From: JANMDU01 sp043777675 | GTDB lineage: Bacteria; Pseudomonadota; Gammaproteobacteria; Burkholderiales; Burkholderiaceae_C | DNA length: 55,983 nt | Reading direction: 5' to 3' | Assembly (NCBI GenBank): GCA_043777675.1 | Contig: JAYWHR010000021.1 | Span: 1 to 55,983, forward strand | In this document: positions 32,349-39,971 of the stretch, piece after piece | Layout: each line of letters starts with the position of its first letter | How positions within the stretch are numbered: the first letter of the stretch is position 1 | Notes under the pieces: generated by a model | Seen by the model: the letters and a program-made list of their open reading frames with translations, nothing else | Told to the model about the DNA's origin: nothing | The model's database searches: none | Program-made: the position numbers and the translations under genes

Positions 32349-34033
32349 ATCTGCCTATGCCCTATAGAGCCAGCCAGTTTGAAGAGAGCCCGAGCCGCAA
32401 AGGCTTCAATCCCGCCACTTTGCTAATCATCACCAGCTTGTGGATTGCCATGGTGGGCAATGGCGCGCTTTGGCAAGAGCTGCTGCAATTGGGGCGCTTG
32501 GCTACAGCAAAAGATATCTGGGTCGCTATTTGCATGGGTCTCATGATGTGGGGCGCATTGGTGGTGATAGGTGCACTGCTGGCTTGGCGGCGCAGCATCA
32601 AGCCAGTGCTTCTATTTTTGCTGATTGCGACGGCGCTTGGTATGCATTTCATGATGAGCTATGGCGTGGTCATTGATGACACGATGATGATCAACGTGTT
32701 TCAAACCGATCCTCGCGAGACACGGGATTTACTGAATCTGCGGCTTGTCGTCACGCTATTTTTAGTGGCTGGTTTGCCGATGGTGTGGCTGTGGTTCACG
32801 CCAGTACAGCATGCGCTTTGGCGTAAGCAGATATTACGCAATGCTCTTATTTTGATGGCTGGTGGCGCACTATTGGTCGGCTCTATCGCGCTTTCGTTCC
32901 AAGGTTTTTCGTCTCTCATGCGCAATCACAAGCATGTGCGCTATTTGCTCAATCCGCTTAATTCTCTTTATGCAATCAGCCAAATTGCCACCAAGCCGTT
33001 GCGCCACGGCCCGCAGCCTTTGCAAGCGATTGGCCAAGATGCCAAGCTAGGCGCAAGCTCCAGCGCTACCAACAAACCGCCACTGCTTATGATCGTCGTA
33101 GGCGAGACGGCGCGTGCTGCCAATTTTTCTTTCAACGGCTACGCTCGGCAAACCACGCCGCAAATGGAAAGTATTGCGCAACGTGAGAATTTCGTCTATT
33201 GGAAAGATGCATGGAGCTGCGGCACAAACACTGCTGCGAGCCTACCCTGCATGTTCAGCCACTTAGGCAAAGAAGCCTTTGAAGACAGCAAAGCTCGCTA
33301 TGAAGGCTTGCTGGATGTGCTGCAGCGCGCAGGGCTAGCTGTTCTCTGGCTGGATAACCAATCGGGCTGCAAGGGCACATGTGATCGCGTGGCCCTTGTG
33401 AACACATCACAATTAAAGGTAGCCGAGCATTGCAGCACAGGCGAATGTCATGATCTGGTGATGCTGCATGATTTGGATGCCCGCATCGCCGCCTTACCAG
33501 CAGAAAAGCGCGCCAAAGGCGTAGTCGTCGTGCTCCATCAAATGGGCAGCCACGGGCCGGCGTACTTCAAGCGCGTGCCGCCCGAGTTCAAAAAATTCCA
33601 ACCCGAGTGCCTTACCAACAATCTTTCTGACTGCACACGAGAGCAGATCACCAACAGCTACGACAACACACTGCTCTACACCGATCAGCTTTTGGTGTCG
33701 TCTGTTTCGTGGCTGAAAGCGCAAGAAAAGGTTGCTAATAGCGCAATGATCTACGTCTCAGACCACGGCGAATCGCTCGGTGAAAAAGGCATCTACCTGC
33801 ACGGAATGCCCTACGCCTTTGCGCCAAATGAGCAAAAGCACATCCCCTGGCTCAATTGGTTTTCGCCCGAATTCGCTGCCACTAAAAAGTTAGACATCAC
33901 CTGCCTCCAGCGAAACGCAGCGCAACGCATCACGCATGACCATCTCTTCCACTCCGTGCTTGGCCTGCTCGATGTGAAAACCGCGCTGCACAACCCAAAG
34001 CTCGATGTGTATGCACCTTGCATGAAGCCCTAA
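32345..34033 (+). CDS. eptA: Phosphoethanolamine--lipid A transferase, EptA family
   Basis: 562-residue inner-membrane enzyme. N-terminal membrane domain with five helices (about 20-195), then a periplasmic alkaline-phosphatase-fold domain. Metal and catalytic features: VVGETARAANFSFNGY (Glu), the nucleophile Thr in CGTNTAASLPCMFS, DHGESLGEKGIYLHG and KHIPWLNWFS. Several cysteines (SGCKGTCDR, EHCSTGECHD) should form the usual disulfides. The enzyme adds phosphoethanolamine to lipid A and can lower sensitivity to cationic peptides. The GTG at 32345 overlaps the mobA stop; ATG at 32357 is the alternative. Its operon position after mobA is unusual. Confidence 0.94.
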   Translation: MNLPMPYRASQFEESPSRKGFNPATLLIITSLWIAMVGNGALWQELLQLGRLATAKDIWVAICMGLMMWGALVVIGALLAWRRSIKPVLLFLLIATALGMHFMMSYGVVIDDTMMINVFQTDPRETRDLLNLRLVVTLFLVAGLPMVWLWFTPVQHALWRKQILRNALILMAGGALLVGSIALSFQGFSSLMRNHKHVRYLLNPLNSLYAISQIATKPLRHGPQPLQAIGQDAKLGASSSATNKPPLLMIVVGETARAANFSFNGYARQTTPQMESIAQRENFVYWKDAWSCGTNTAASLPCMFSHLGKEAFEDSKARYEGLLDVLQRAGLAVLWLDNQSGCKGTCDRVALVNTSQLKVAEHCSTGECHDLVMLHDLDARIAALPAEKRAKGVVVVLHQMGSHGPAYFKRVPPEFKKFQPECLTNNLSDCTREQITNSYDNTLLYTDQLLVSSVSWLKAQEKVANSAMIYVSDHGESLGEKGIYLHGMPYAFAPNEQKHIPWLNWFSPEFAATKKLDITCLQRNAAQRITHDHLFHSVLGLLDVKTALHNPKLDVYAPCMKP

Positions 34034-34043
34034 AATTGATTGA

Positions 34044-34083
34044 CACGATATTCTTTCGTGTGCACGAATAATTTTCGTATAAA
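34044..34083 (+). promoter_or_regulatory. Tandem operator-like inverted repeats upstream of vapBC (34092)
   Basis: Two adjacent inverted repeats with the same half-site: CACGATATTCTTTCGTG (34044-34060) and ACGAATAATTTTCGT (34064-34078). TATAAA follows at 34078-34083, eight bases before the antitoxin ATG, so bound repressor would cover the promoter. The repeated ACGAA/TTCGT half-site is the likely antitoxin target. Confidence 0.6.
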
Positions 34084-34091
34084 ATTTAGCA

Positions 34092-34415
34092 ATGAAAAAC
34101 ATCACATTCACCGCTGATGACAACCTGATCGCGCAAGCGCGAGGTCTGGCGCAGCTGCGCGGCACCACGCTCAATGAAGAATTCCGAGCTTGGATCACGA
34201 GCTACATATCAACTCAAGGCGATGCAATGAAAAAATTGCAAACGCGAAACCTGATCGATCAGCTTACAGCGCCTGTCGCAGGCCAACCTGCCATACCCAT
34301 CGAGCTGGCCTACATGCCTACACCAGAGCGCCCCGCCGTGCGTTCAGAATTCAATGAGCGTGAGCAGCGCATGCTGGCGCGCCTAGATGGCCAGCTCAGC
34401 CAAAGCGCATCATGA
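34092..34415 (+). CDS. Type II antitoxin (VapB-like)
   Basis: 107 residues. The N-terminus KNITFTADDNLIAQARGLAQ then LRGTTLNEEFRAWITSY is a ribbon-helix-helix-type strand and two helices, of the kind paired with PIN toxins; the C-terminal 60 residues are the presumed toxin-binding arm. Overlaps the toxin start as ATGA (34412-34415). Tandem inverted repeats upstream suggest autoregulation. Confidence 0.85.
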   Translation: MKNITFTADDNLIAQARGLAQLRGTTLNEEFRAWITSYISTQGDAMKKLQTRNLIDQLTAPVAGQPAIPIELAYMPTPERPAVRSEFNEREQRMLARLDGQLSQSAS

Positions 34416-34861
34416 GCGTAGCGGGTGAGCGATTTTTCTTAGACACCAATATCGCCGTTTATTGCTTTGACAGCAGCGCGCCACGAAAGCAGGAAACTGC
34501 CAAAGAGTTGATCACGCATGCAGCCAGCAGCGGCATGGGCGTGGTGAGCTTCCAAGTGCTGCAAGAGTTTTGCAATGTGTCGAGCAACAGCCGTCGCTTG
34601 AATCTCGCACCGGAGCGCATCATGGCTTATGTCAGCCTCGTTTTGCAGCCGATGAACCAAGTCACCACCAGCCCAGCGCTGCTAGAGCGCGCTTTGGCCG
34701 TCCGACAAGCACACAGTTTTTCTTTTTATGACTGCCTCATCATCTCTGCTGCACTGCAAGCGCAATGCACAACGCTCTATTCAGAAGACATGCAGCACGG
34801 CCAGCTTGTAGGCTCGCTCAAAATCATCAATCCATTTTTAATGACCGTCAACGAACGCTGA
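34412..34861 (+). CDS. Type II toxin, PIN-domain ribonuclease (VapC-like)
   Basis: 149 residues. PIN acidic residues appear in FFLDTNIAVYCFD, QVLQEFCNV, FSFYDCLIISAAL and YSEDMQHGQ; the last two blocks are typical of PIN toxins of the DUF4411/VapC-like group with a QEF motif. It is of a different subgroup from the other two VapC proteins in this window. The next gene, ilvD, starts 30 bp downstream. Confidence 0.92.
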   Translation: MSVAGERFFLDTNIAVYCFDSSAPRKQETAKELITHAASSGMGVVSFQVLQEFCNVSSNSRRLNLAPERIMAYVSLVLQPMNQVTTSPALLERALAVRQAHSFSFYDCLIISAALQAQCTTLYSEDMQHGQLVGSLKIINPFLMTVNER

Positions 34862-34891
34862 CCTTGCCTTTTTCACCTCTAAAATCTCATC

Positions 34892-36601
34892 ATGACGAAC
34901 AAAACCATCCCCATCCAGCCCCTTTCGCGTCAATTACGCTCTGCCAACATTACCGAAGGCAAGAGCCGCGCCCCCAATCGCTCCATGTATTACGGCATGG
35001 GCTACAAAGAATCTGATTTTGGCAAACCAATGGTCGGCGTAGCCAATGGCCACAGCACGATCACGCCTTGCAACAGCGGCCTGCAAAAGCTCGCCGATGC
35101 CGCCATTGAAGGCATCATCGAAGCGGGCGGTAATGCTCAAGTCTTTGGCACGCCCACCATTTCTGACGGCATGGCGATGGGCACGGAAGGCATGAAATAT
35201 TCCCTCGTCTCCCGCGAAGTGATCAGCGATTGCATCGAAACCTGCGTACAAGGCCAGTGGATGGACGGCGTGGTCGTGGTGGGCGGTTGCGACAAAAACA
35301 TGCCCGGCGGCCTGATGGGCATGCTGCGCGCCAATGTGCCCGCCATTTACGTCTATGGCGGCACGATTCTGCCCGGCCGCTACAAAGGCCAAGATTTAAA
35401 TATCGTGAGCGTGTTTGAAGCGGTGGGCCAAAACGCCGCTGGCAATATGAGCGATGAAGACCTGCGCGAAATTGAAATGCGCGCCATCCCCGGCACCGGC
35501 TCTTGCGGCGGTATGTACACGGCCAACACCATGTCATCCTCCTTCGAAGCGCTGGGCATCAGCCTGCCCTATTCCTCCACCATGGCCAACCCGCATGACG
35601 AGAAGCAAAACTCTGCCAAAGAGTCGGCCAAGGTATTGATTGAGGCGATCAAAAAAGACATCAAGCCACGCGATATCGTGACGAAGAAAGCGATTGAAAA
35701 CGCAGTCGCCGTGATCATGGCCACCGGCGGCTCAACGAATGCCGTGCTTCACTTTCTCGCCATCGCCCATGCCGCAGACGTAGAGTGGACGATTGATGAT
35801 TTCGAGCGCATGCGCAAAAAAGTGCCCGTGATTTGCGATCTCAAGCCTTCTGGCAAATATCTCGCGGTCGACCTACATCAAGCCGGCGGCATTCCGCAAG
35901 TGATGAAGCTGCTGCTCAACGCCGGCATGCTGCATGGCGATTGCATCACGATCTCCGGGCAGACGATTGCCGAAGTATTGAAAGACGTACCCGATCAACC
36001 GAGAGCCGATCAAGATTGCATTCGCTCGATAGATAAGGCGCTCTACAAAGAAGGCCATCTGGCCATTCTCAAAGGCAACCTGAGCCCCGAAGGCGCAGTG
36101 GCAAAAATCACGGGCCTGAAAAACCCGGTGATGACGGGCCCAGCCAAGTGTTTTGACGATGAGCAATCCGCACTCAAAGCAATTCTGGGCGGCAAGATCA
36201 CGCACGGCGACGTGATGATCCTGCGCTACCTCGGCCCCAAAGGCGGCCCCGGCATGCCAGAAATGCTCGCCCCAACAGGCGCTCTCATCGGTGCTGGCCT
36301 CGGCGAAACAGTCGGCCTCATCACAGACGGGCGCTTCTCAGGCGGCACCTGGGGAATGGTGGTCGGCCATTGCGCACCAGAAGCCTACGAAGGCGGCACG
36401 ATTGCCTTGGTACAAGATGGCGACAGCGTGACGATCGATGCCAAGCAACTGCTTTTGCAACTTAACGTGAACGATACTGAGCTCGCCAAACGCCGCGCCG
36501 CCTGGAAGAAACCCGAGCCGCGCTACACACGCGGTGTGCAGGCAAAGTTTGCGTTCAACGCATCTAGCGCCTCTAAGGGCGCTGTGCTTGACGCTTATTG
36601 A
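34892..36601 (+). CDS. ilvD: Dihydroxy-acid dehydratase
   Basis: 569-residue iron-sulfur enzyme in branched-chain amino acid synthesis, converting 2,3-dihydroxy-isovalerate or -methylvalerate to the 2-keto acid. Cluster cysteines appear in STITPCNSGLQ, VGGCDKNMPGG and GTGSCGGMYTANTM, and the C-terminal TDGRFSGGTWG and GHCAPEAYEGG blocks are intact. The N-terminus (SRAPNRSMYYGMGY) is of the IlvD type, not the sugar-acid dehydratase type, so a link to the gluconate genes is unlikely. A strong terminator follows. Confidence 0.97.
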   Translation: MTNKTIPIQPLSRQLRSANITEGKSRAPNRSMYYGMGYKESDFGKPMVGVANGHSTITPCNSGLQKLADAAIEGIIEAGGNAQVFGTPTISDGMAMGTEGMKYSLVSREVISDCIETCVQGQWMDGVVVVGGCDKNMPGGLMGMLRANVPAIYVYGGTILPGRYKGQDLNIVSVFEAVGQNAAGNMSDEDLREIEMRAIPGTGSCGGMYTANTMSSSFEALGISLPYSSTMANPHDEKQNSAKESAKVLIEAIKKDIKPRDIVTKKAIENAVAVIMATGGSTNAVLHFLAIAHAADVEWTIDDFERMRKKVPVICDLKPSGKYLAVDLHQAGGIPQVMKLLLNAGMLHGDCITISGQTIAEVLKDVPDQPRADQDCIRSIDKALYKEGHLAILKGNLSPEGAVAKITGLKNPVMTGPAKCFDDEQSALKAILGGKITHGDVMILRYLGPKGGPGMPEMLAPTGALIGAGLGETVGLITDGRFSGGTWGMVVGHCAPEAYEGGTIALVQDGDSVTIDAKQLLLQLNVNDTELAKRRAAWKKPEPRYTRGVQAKFAFNASSASKGAVLDAY

Positions 36602-36622
36602 TCGCTGCTGAGCTATCTCTTC

Positions 36623-36648
36623 AAATGGGGCTTCGAGCCCCATTTTTT
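36623..36648 (+). terminator. Rho-independent terminator of ilvD
   Basis: Perfect 10-bp stem AAATGGGGCT / AGCCCCATTT with loop TCG, followed by a run of six T (36643-36648), 21 bp after the ilvD stop. Confidence 0.93.
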
Positions 36649-36658
36649 ATGTCGAGCG

Positions 36659-36747
36659 GGAAATCGGGGTCAGATCACAATTCAGGACAATGATCATTCA
36701 GGAGCGCAACAATGCCCCTACGAAATTGTGCTCTGACCCCGATTTCC
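36659..36747. repeat. 89-bp element with 24-bp inverted ends (GGGGTCAGA type)
   Basis: Ends 36659-36682 and 36724-36747 are inverted copies matching at 23 of 24 positions (core AAATCGGGGTCAGATCACAA against TTGTGCTCTGACCCCGATTT). The 41-bp centre has no reading frame. GGGGTCAGAGCACAAT ends are common around REP-associated tyrosine transposase (Y1_Tnp) genes in proteobacteria; none is present here, so this is a solo or remnant element. Confidence 0.72.
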
Positions 36748-36759
36748 TGCGGCGCGCGC

Positions 36760-36850
36760 CAACCGTCCTGCTCTTGCTGCGTGAGCCAGAGCGCCACCGT
36801 TGCGCTCCACCCGCTCACCTGCGTCGTACGATCGGGCTGTTGGCGCGTTG
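36760..36850. other. Degenerate segment related to 37722-37925
   Basis: Non-coding segment in the 380-bp ilvD-brnT gap. CACCTGCGTCGTACGATCGG recurs with few changes at about 37728 (CGCCTGCGTCGTACCATCGG) and, inverted, at about 37872-37900. Such shared segments suggest remains of a repeated mobile sequence next to the inverted-repeat element. Confidence 0.45.
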
Positions 36851-36892
36851 AGAGTAGCCCTTCTCGCGTGAATGTTTGCCCAAAAGAATCCC

Positions 36893-36921
36893 TTAACTTT
36901 TGACATACAATACTGTATATA
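36893..36921 (+). promoter_or_regulatory. Predicted brnTA promoter with overlapping palindrome
   Basis: TTAACT (36893-36898), 17-bp spacer, TATATA (36916-36921), with the near-perfect palindrome ATACAATACTGTAT lying across the spacer and -10 box. BrnA is known to bind DNA and repress its own operon, so this is the likely operator. Confidence 0.5.
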
Positions 36922-36981
36922 AAAACACTTAAAAATCGTAGTCACCAGTTTTGTATTGACAAAGTAGATACTTAACTGATA

Positions 36982-37285
36982 ATGCCGACACAAGATATTC
37001 ATTTCGAAGCCAACGGTGATCTGTTCGTCTGGAACACGGTCAAAGCAGAGATCAATTGGCGCAAGCACGGCATCCGCTTCGAAGAAGCGGCCAGCGTATT
37101 CGGTGATCCGATGTTTGTCTTGACCGATGCATCACGCAACGATGAGGCGCGCGATGCGGCGATTGGTTTTTGATGTGCATGGGCGATTACTTTTCGTCGT
37201 GCATATCGAAATCGAAGCCACATCTATTCGCATCATTTCTGCGCGCCGCGCAGAGCCCATTGAAGAGGTGATTTATGCTCAGTGA
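36982..37285 (+). pseudogene. brnT: BrnT toxin gene with single-base frameshift
   Basis: The frame from ATG 36982 encodes a clear BrnT start (FVWNTVKAEINWRKHGIRFE, EAASVFGDPMFVLTD) and stops at 37173, 63 residues in. Reading on with one T fewer in the five-T run at 37167-37171 restores IGFDVHGRLLFVVHIEIEAT then SIRIISARRAEPIEEVIYAQ, ending at 37285 and overlapping brnA as BrnT normally does. So the gene is intact except for a +1 T. BrnT is a RelE-like ribonuclease. It may be a true inactivation, a slippage-prone switch, or a sequencing error. Confidence 0.85.
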
Positions 37286-37559
37286 ACGCTTGAAATCTCG
37301 TCTGAAAAAAGACCGCCCGATGACATCGATTACGCTGCGCATTCCAGTGGATGTGGTGGAGTCAATGAAAACCATCGCACCGCAGAGAGGCTTCGCGGGC
37401 TATCAAACTTTGCTCAAGGCCTATTTGAGCGAGGGTTTGCGTCGTGACGAAGCGCAGTTTTCTGCTTCGTCGCAGGCAAGGCTGATTGATGCGCTCAGGC
37501 GGCGTGGAGTAGCTGCGGAGCTGATTGCTGACGCAAAAAAAGAATTGCTTGCAGCCTGA
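37275..37559 (+). CDS. brnA: BrnA antitoxin
   Basis: 94 residues. KDRPMTSITLRIPVDVVESM followed by KTIAPQRGFAGYQTLLKAYL is the ribbon-helix-helix domain of the BrnA family (the usual motif ending is a GxGYQTLINxxL-like block). It overlaps the end of the broken brnT frame. It remains intact although the toxin frame is disrupted, as would be expected if the toxin was lost first or if the shift is reversible. Confidence 0.88.
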   Translation: MLSERLKSRLKKDRPMTSITLRIPVDVVESMKTIAPQRGFAGYQTLLKAYLSEGLRRDEAQFSASSQARLIDALRRRGVAAELIADAKKELLAA

Positions 37560-38127
37560 CGCCATTTGGGATGCGCTTGCACTCAGTCACAGTACTTTGC
37601 GCTACATATTCATGCCGTTTTCACTGGATAGCCGGCGTATTTATTGCGCGGAGTGCTATTGATTTTGCAGCACCTACCCGGTCGCCCTGAGCTTGTCGAA
37701 GGATTCTGCGCGCAAAACGTTTCGCGCCATCCGACCGCCTGCGTCGTACCATCGGGCTATTGCCTCAGCAAATTTTTTGGCAACTGCGCGTGGAGACCAT
37801 CTTTAGATTGCTAAGCCCGCAATCGCGTGTGTTTTAAAAAAACTTTATGAGGCCACTGACCGGTGGTACGGCGCGGGCGAGCGGGTGGTGTGGAACGCTA
37901 AGATCGCCCGCAGAGCAACAGGCTGGCTGATATAGAGATGTGGTTAGTCTACAGATGATTAAAAGTTAAATTTCATTCTTTTTTTGCTTTGCCACGCATC
38001 CACGCTCAATACTTTGCTATTAAATGAATAGCATTTACCTCAAAACCTACCAAATCAGCTTGCGCTATGCTCAACATGCAACAACCAGCATGACATTCGT
38101 CAGTTCAAAGAAAGAGAGCTACACATC
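37560..38127. other. 568-bp non-coding region with repeats
   Basis: No credible gene. It holds repeat copy 10 (37629-37670); GCCCTGAGCTTGTCGAAGGA (about 37685-37704), a motif found widely between bacterial genes; an imperfect inverted repeat whose arms lie at about 37725-37755 and 37866-37900, both resembling 36760-36850; and a solo terminal hairpin of the TAGCCGGC family, GCTATTAAATGAATAGC (38016-38032). Confidence 0.6.
37629..37670 (+). repeat. TAGCCGGC dispersed repeat, copy 10
   Basis: TAGCCGGCGTATTTATTGCG, then CGGAGT and GCTATTGATTTTGCAG. The core is nearly identical to copies 7 and 13. The last arm is degenerate. Confidence 0.88.
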
Positions 38128-38466
38128 ATGATCACCCGCTTTGCTCTATTTGAGGGCTACATCCATGCCGGGCAAACACAGGCTTTTCGCGAGGCAATTC
38201 TTGAGCAGGTGTTGCCACACTGGAAAAGCTTCCCCAATGTGCTTTCTGTGAAAGTGTGCTTTGCTAATGAGCGCGATGAAGGCGCACCTGACATTGCGTT
38301 GGTTTTGGCCATCAGCTATCCAAACAGAGCTGCAGTAGAGATTGCGCTGGCGAGCCCGCAACGCGCTCTGGCTAAGGCAGCAACGGAGGCCGTGCTCGCA
38401 CGCCACTTTCATGGCCGGATTCATCATCACATCACAGAGGCACACGAGCACATTGCTCACATCTGA
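38128..38466 (+). CDS. Hypothetical protein, probable dimeric alpha/beta barrel
   Basis: 112 residues, soluble, no signal peptide. The layout RFALFEGYIHAGQTQAFREA then ILEQVLPHWKSFPNVLSVKVCF, with ALVLAISYPNRAAVEIALAS, suggests the ferredoxin-like dimeric barrel fold of EthD/antibiotic-monooxygenase-like proteins. The C-terminus is rich in histidine (HFHGRIHHHITEAHEHIAH), which might bind metal or heme. AAAGAAAGAGAG just upstream gives a purine-rich ribosome site. The reaction is unknown. A repeat copy follows directly. Confidence 0.7.
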   Translation: MITRFALFEGYIHAGQTQAFREAILEQVLPHWKSFPNVLSVKVCFANERDEGAPDIALVLAISYPNRAAVEIALASPQRALAKAATEAVLARHFHGRIHHHITEAHEHIAHI

Positions 38467-38467
38467 C

Positions 38468-38512
38468 TACTATTAATTCGATAGCGCTTATCGCAATAAA
38501 GACGCCGGCTAG
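38468..38512 (-). repeat. TAGCCGGC dispersed repeat, copy 11
   Basis: Minus strand: CTAGCCGGCGTCTTTATTGC, then GATAAGCGCTATCGAATTAATAG. It occupies the 70-bp gap between the convergent barrel protein and SenA-like genes. Confidence 0.85.
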
Positions 38513-38536
38513 GCAACTAAATCGGTTATAAAAATC

Positions 38537-39811
38537 CTATAAAGCACAAGTGCGAAACCCGTAGAATCCTCCATCGTGCTCAGGCCTTGCAAAGCCCCTA
38601 AATGTGGGCTGCTTCATGCGCTCGCGCGTGGCCCAGCTTGCACCTCGCAATGTTTTGTAATGCTCAAAATATACTGTGCTGCCTTGGTGCCAAGGCGAGG
38701 GGAAAAAGTTAGGATAGGGCCCAAACGTGTTGGATGTCCATTCCCATACATCGCCCCAACGCAAGCCCTGACCTTGCAGGCGGCTGGCAGCTATTTCCCA
38801 TTCCACTTCGGTGGGCAAGCGCCTGCCCGCCCAGCGGGCATAGGCCTGCGCTTCATGCCAAGAAACATGTTGCGCACTTGAGCCAGAGGCCATGCGCTGC
38901 ACACGACCAAAGCGCATTTGCATCACTGCCCCACTGGCCACGCCGATTTGCTCCACGTAACGCGGCGCACGGCGGCCGAATTCCTTGCCCTGACCACTAG
39001 ACGCAACACTCAGCCAATGCTGGCCGCTGTCGCTCCAATGCGCCATGTCGTCGTAGCCGCCATCATCGACGAACTCGACAAACTGCGACCAGCTCACTGG
39101 CTGCGCGTCTATTTCAAACTCTGGCACGCTGACTTCGTGCTGTGGGCATTCGTTGTCAAACGAAAAACCGCCAGGCGATGCACCCTGCTGCCAGCGTATG
39201 CTAGGAACAAGAAGCGCAGAGCGCAAAGCCATGACGCTGGCCGCCGGCACGGGAAGCTTCAATCCCAGCGTTTGCGCCATCACGATGAATTGCTCGCTCA
39301 ATTGATCCTCAAGCGCGAGCGCCAAGCGAAAGAAGTAGAGGCCGTTGTCTGTCGGCTCCGCTTTCTCTAAGAGCTCAAGCGTGTTTTCTAGCGTTTCTAA
39401 TAAATAAGATTTGATCAAGCCAAGATCAGGGTAGCGTTGCGTCCAGCGCTGTGCGCGGCTTGAAAGGCGTGGATCAAAGCAGGCATCGGCTCTCGGCTCA
39501 ATGGACGCAAGTAAGGTCGGCTGCTGCGGGCAGCGCAGGCCTAAATGGCGTTGCGTGTTTCGCCCCACCCAATATTCTTGGAACCAGCCCGCATGCCCAA
39601 GCAACCACAAGGGTGGCAGCACCTCACCTCTGCGCGGCACACATTGGTCGGCCGCGAAATGCAGATCAGGCGCCAAGCGCTCAAACTCAGCCATGAGATA
39701 CAAGGTGTGATTGCGCGCATCAATGAGCGCCAACGAGAGCAGATCAGCGCCTGCAAAACGAATCTGCGGCGAATCGATGGACAGCTGAGAGGTGGCGGTT
39801 TGAGTAGGCAT
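38537..39811 (-). CDS. SenA/EgtB-like sulfoxide synthase family protein lacking two iron-ligand histidines
   Basis: 424 residues with the two-domain plan of ergothioneine/selenoneine synthases: N-terminal DinB-like four-helix domain (about 20-185) and C-terminal FGE-sulfatase (C-type lectin) domain (about 205-424; RLPTEVEWEIAASR, VWEWTSNTFGPYPNF, LRGASWATRER, RGFARPEHDGGFYGFR). His73 in LLGHAGWFQEYW, the first iron ligand, is kept. The HxxxH pair of the second ligand helix (in relatives, xHEDMHxE) reads LEDQLSE here, with Leu167 and Leu171 in place of both histidines. The enzyme therefore should not bind iron normally. No senB, selD or egtD gene is near. It may be a pseudo-enzyme with a new role. 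Confidence 0.85.
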   Translation of the reverse strand: MPTQTATSQLSIDSPQIRFAGADLLSLALIDARNHTLYLMAEFERLAPDLHFAADQCVPRRGEVLPPLWLLGHAGWFQEYWVGRNTQRHLGLRCPQQPTLLASIEPRADACFDPRLSSRAQRWTQRYPDLGLIKSYLLETLENTLELLEKAEPTDNGLYFFRLALALEDQLSEQFIVMAQTLGLKLPVPAASVMALRSALLVPSIRWQQGASPGGFSFDNECPQHEVSVPEFEIDAQPVSWSQFVEFVDDGGYDDMAHWSDSGQHWLSVASSGQGKEFGRRAPRYVEQIGVASGAVMQMRFGRVQRMASGSSAQHVSWHEAQAYARWAGRRLPTEVEWEIAASRLQGQGLRWGDVWEWTSNTFGPYPNFFPSPWHQGSTVYFEHYKTLRGASWATRERMKQPTFRGFARPEHDGGFYGFRTCAL

Positions 39812-39971
39812 GGCGAAAGATCATTTCAATACTGAGCAAACTGTAATTGATGCGTGATGATGCTTGACCCAAGAAAAAATAGGGGAGCTCTTGTGGCTGT
39901 AAGACTTGTCAGCCCTTCGTTGAGTTGCAAAAATTCATTTTCTGGAGACATTTCACTGGAACACAGCCCCA

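Noticed and set aside
33725..33765. Possible repeat trace in eptA (GCTAATAGCGCAATG)
   Set aside because: Encodes the normal family block before VSDHGESLGE; only a chance match to the hairpin.
34892..36601. IlvD-family gene as the 6-phosphogluconate or sugar-acid dehydratase for the gluconate operon
   Set aside because: N-terminal and C-terminal motifs are those of dihydroxy-acid dehydratase, and it lies 24 kb from the sugar operon with its own terminator.
37685..37704. GCCCTGAGCTTGTCGAAGGA as a novel element
   Set aside because: This word is widespread between genes of many bacteria, so it is noted only as part of the non-coding region.
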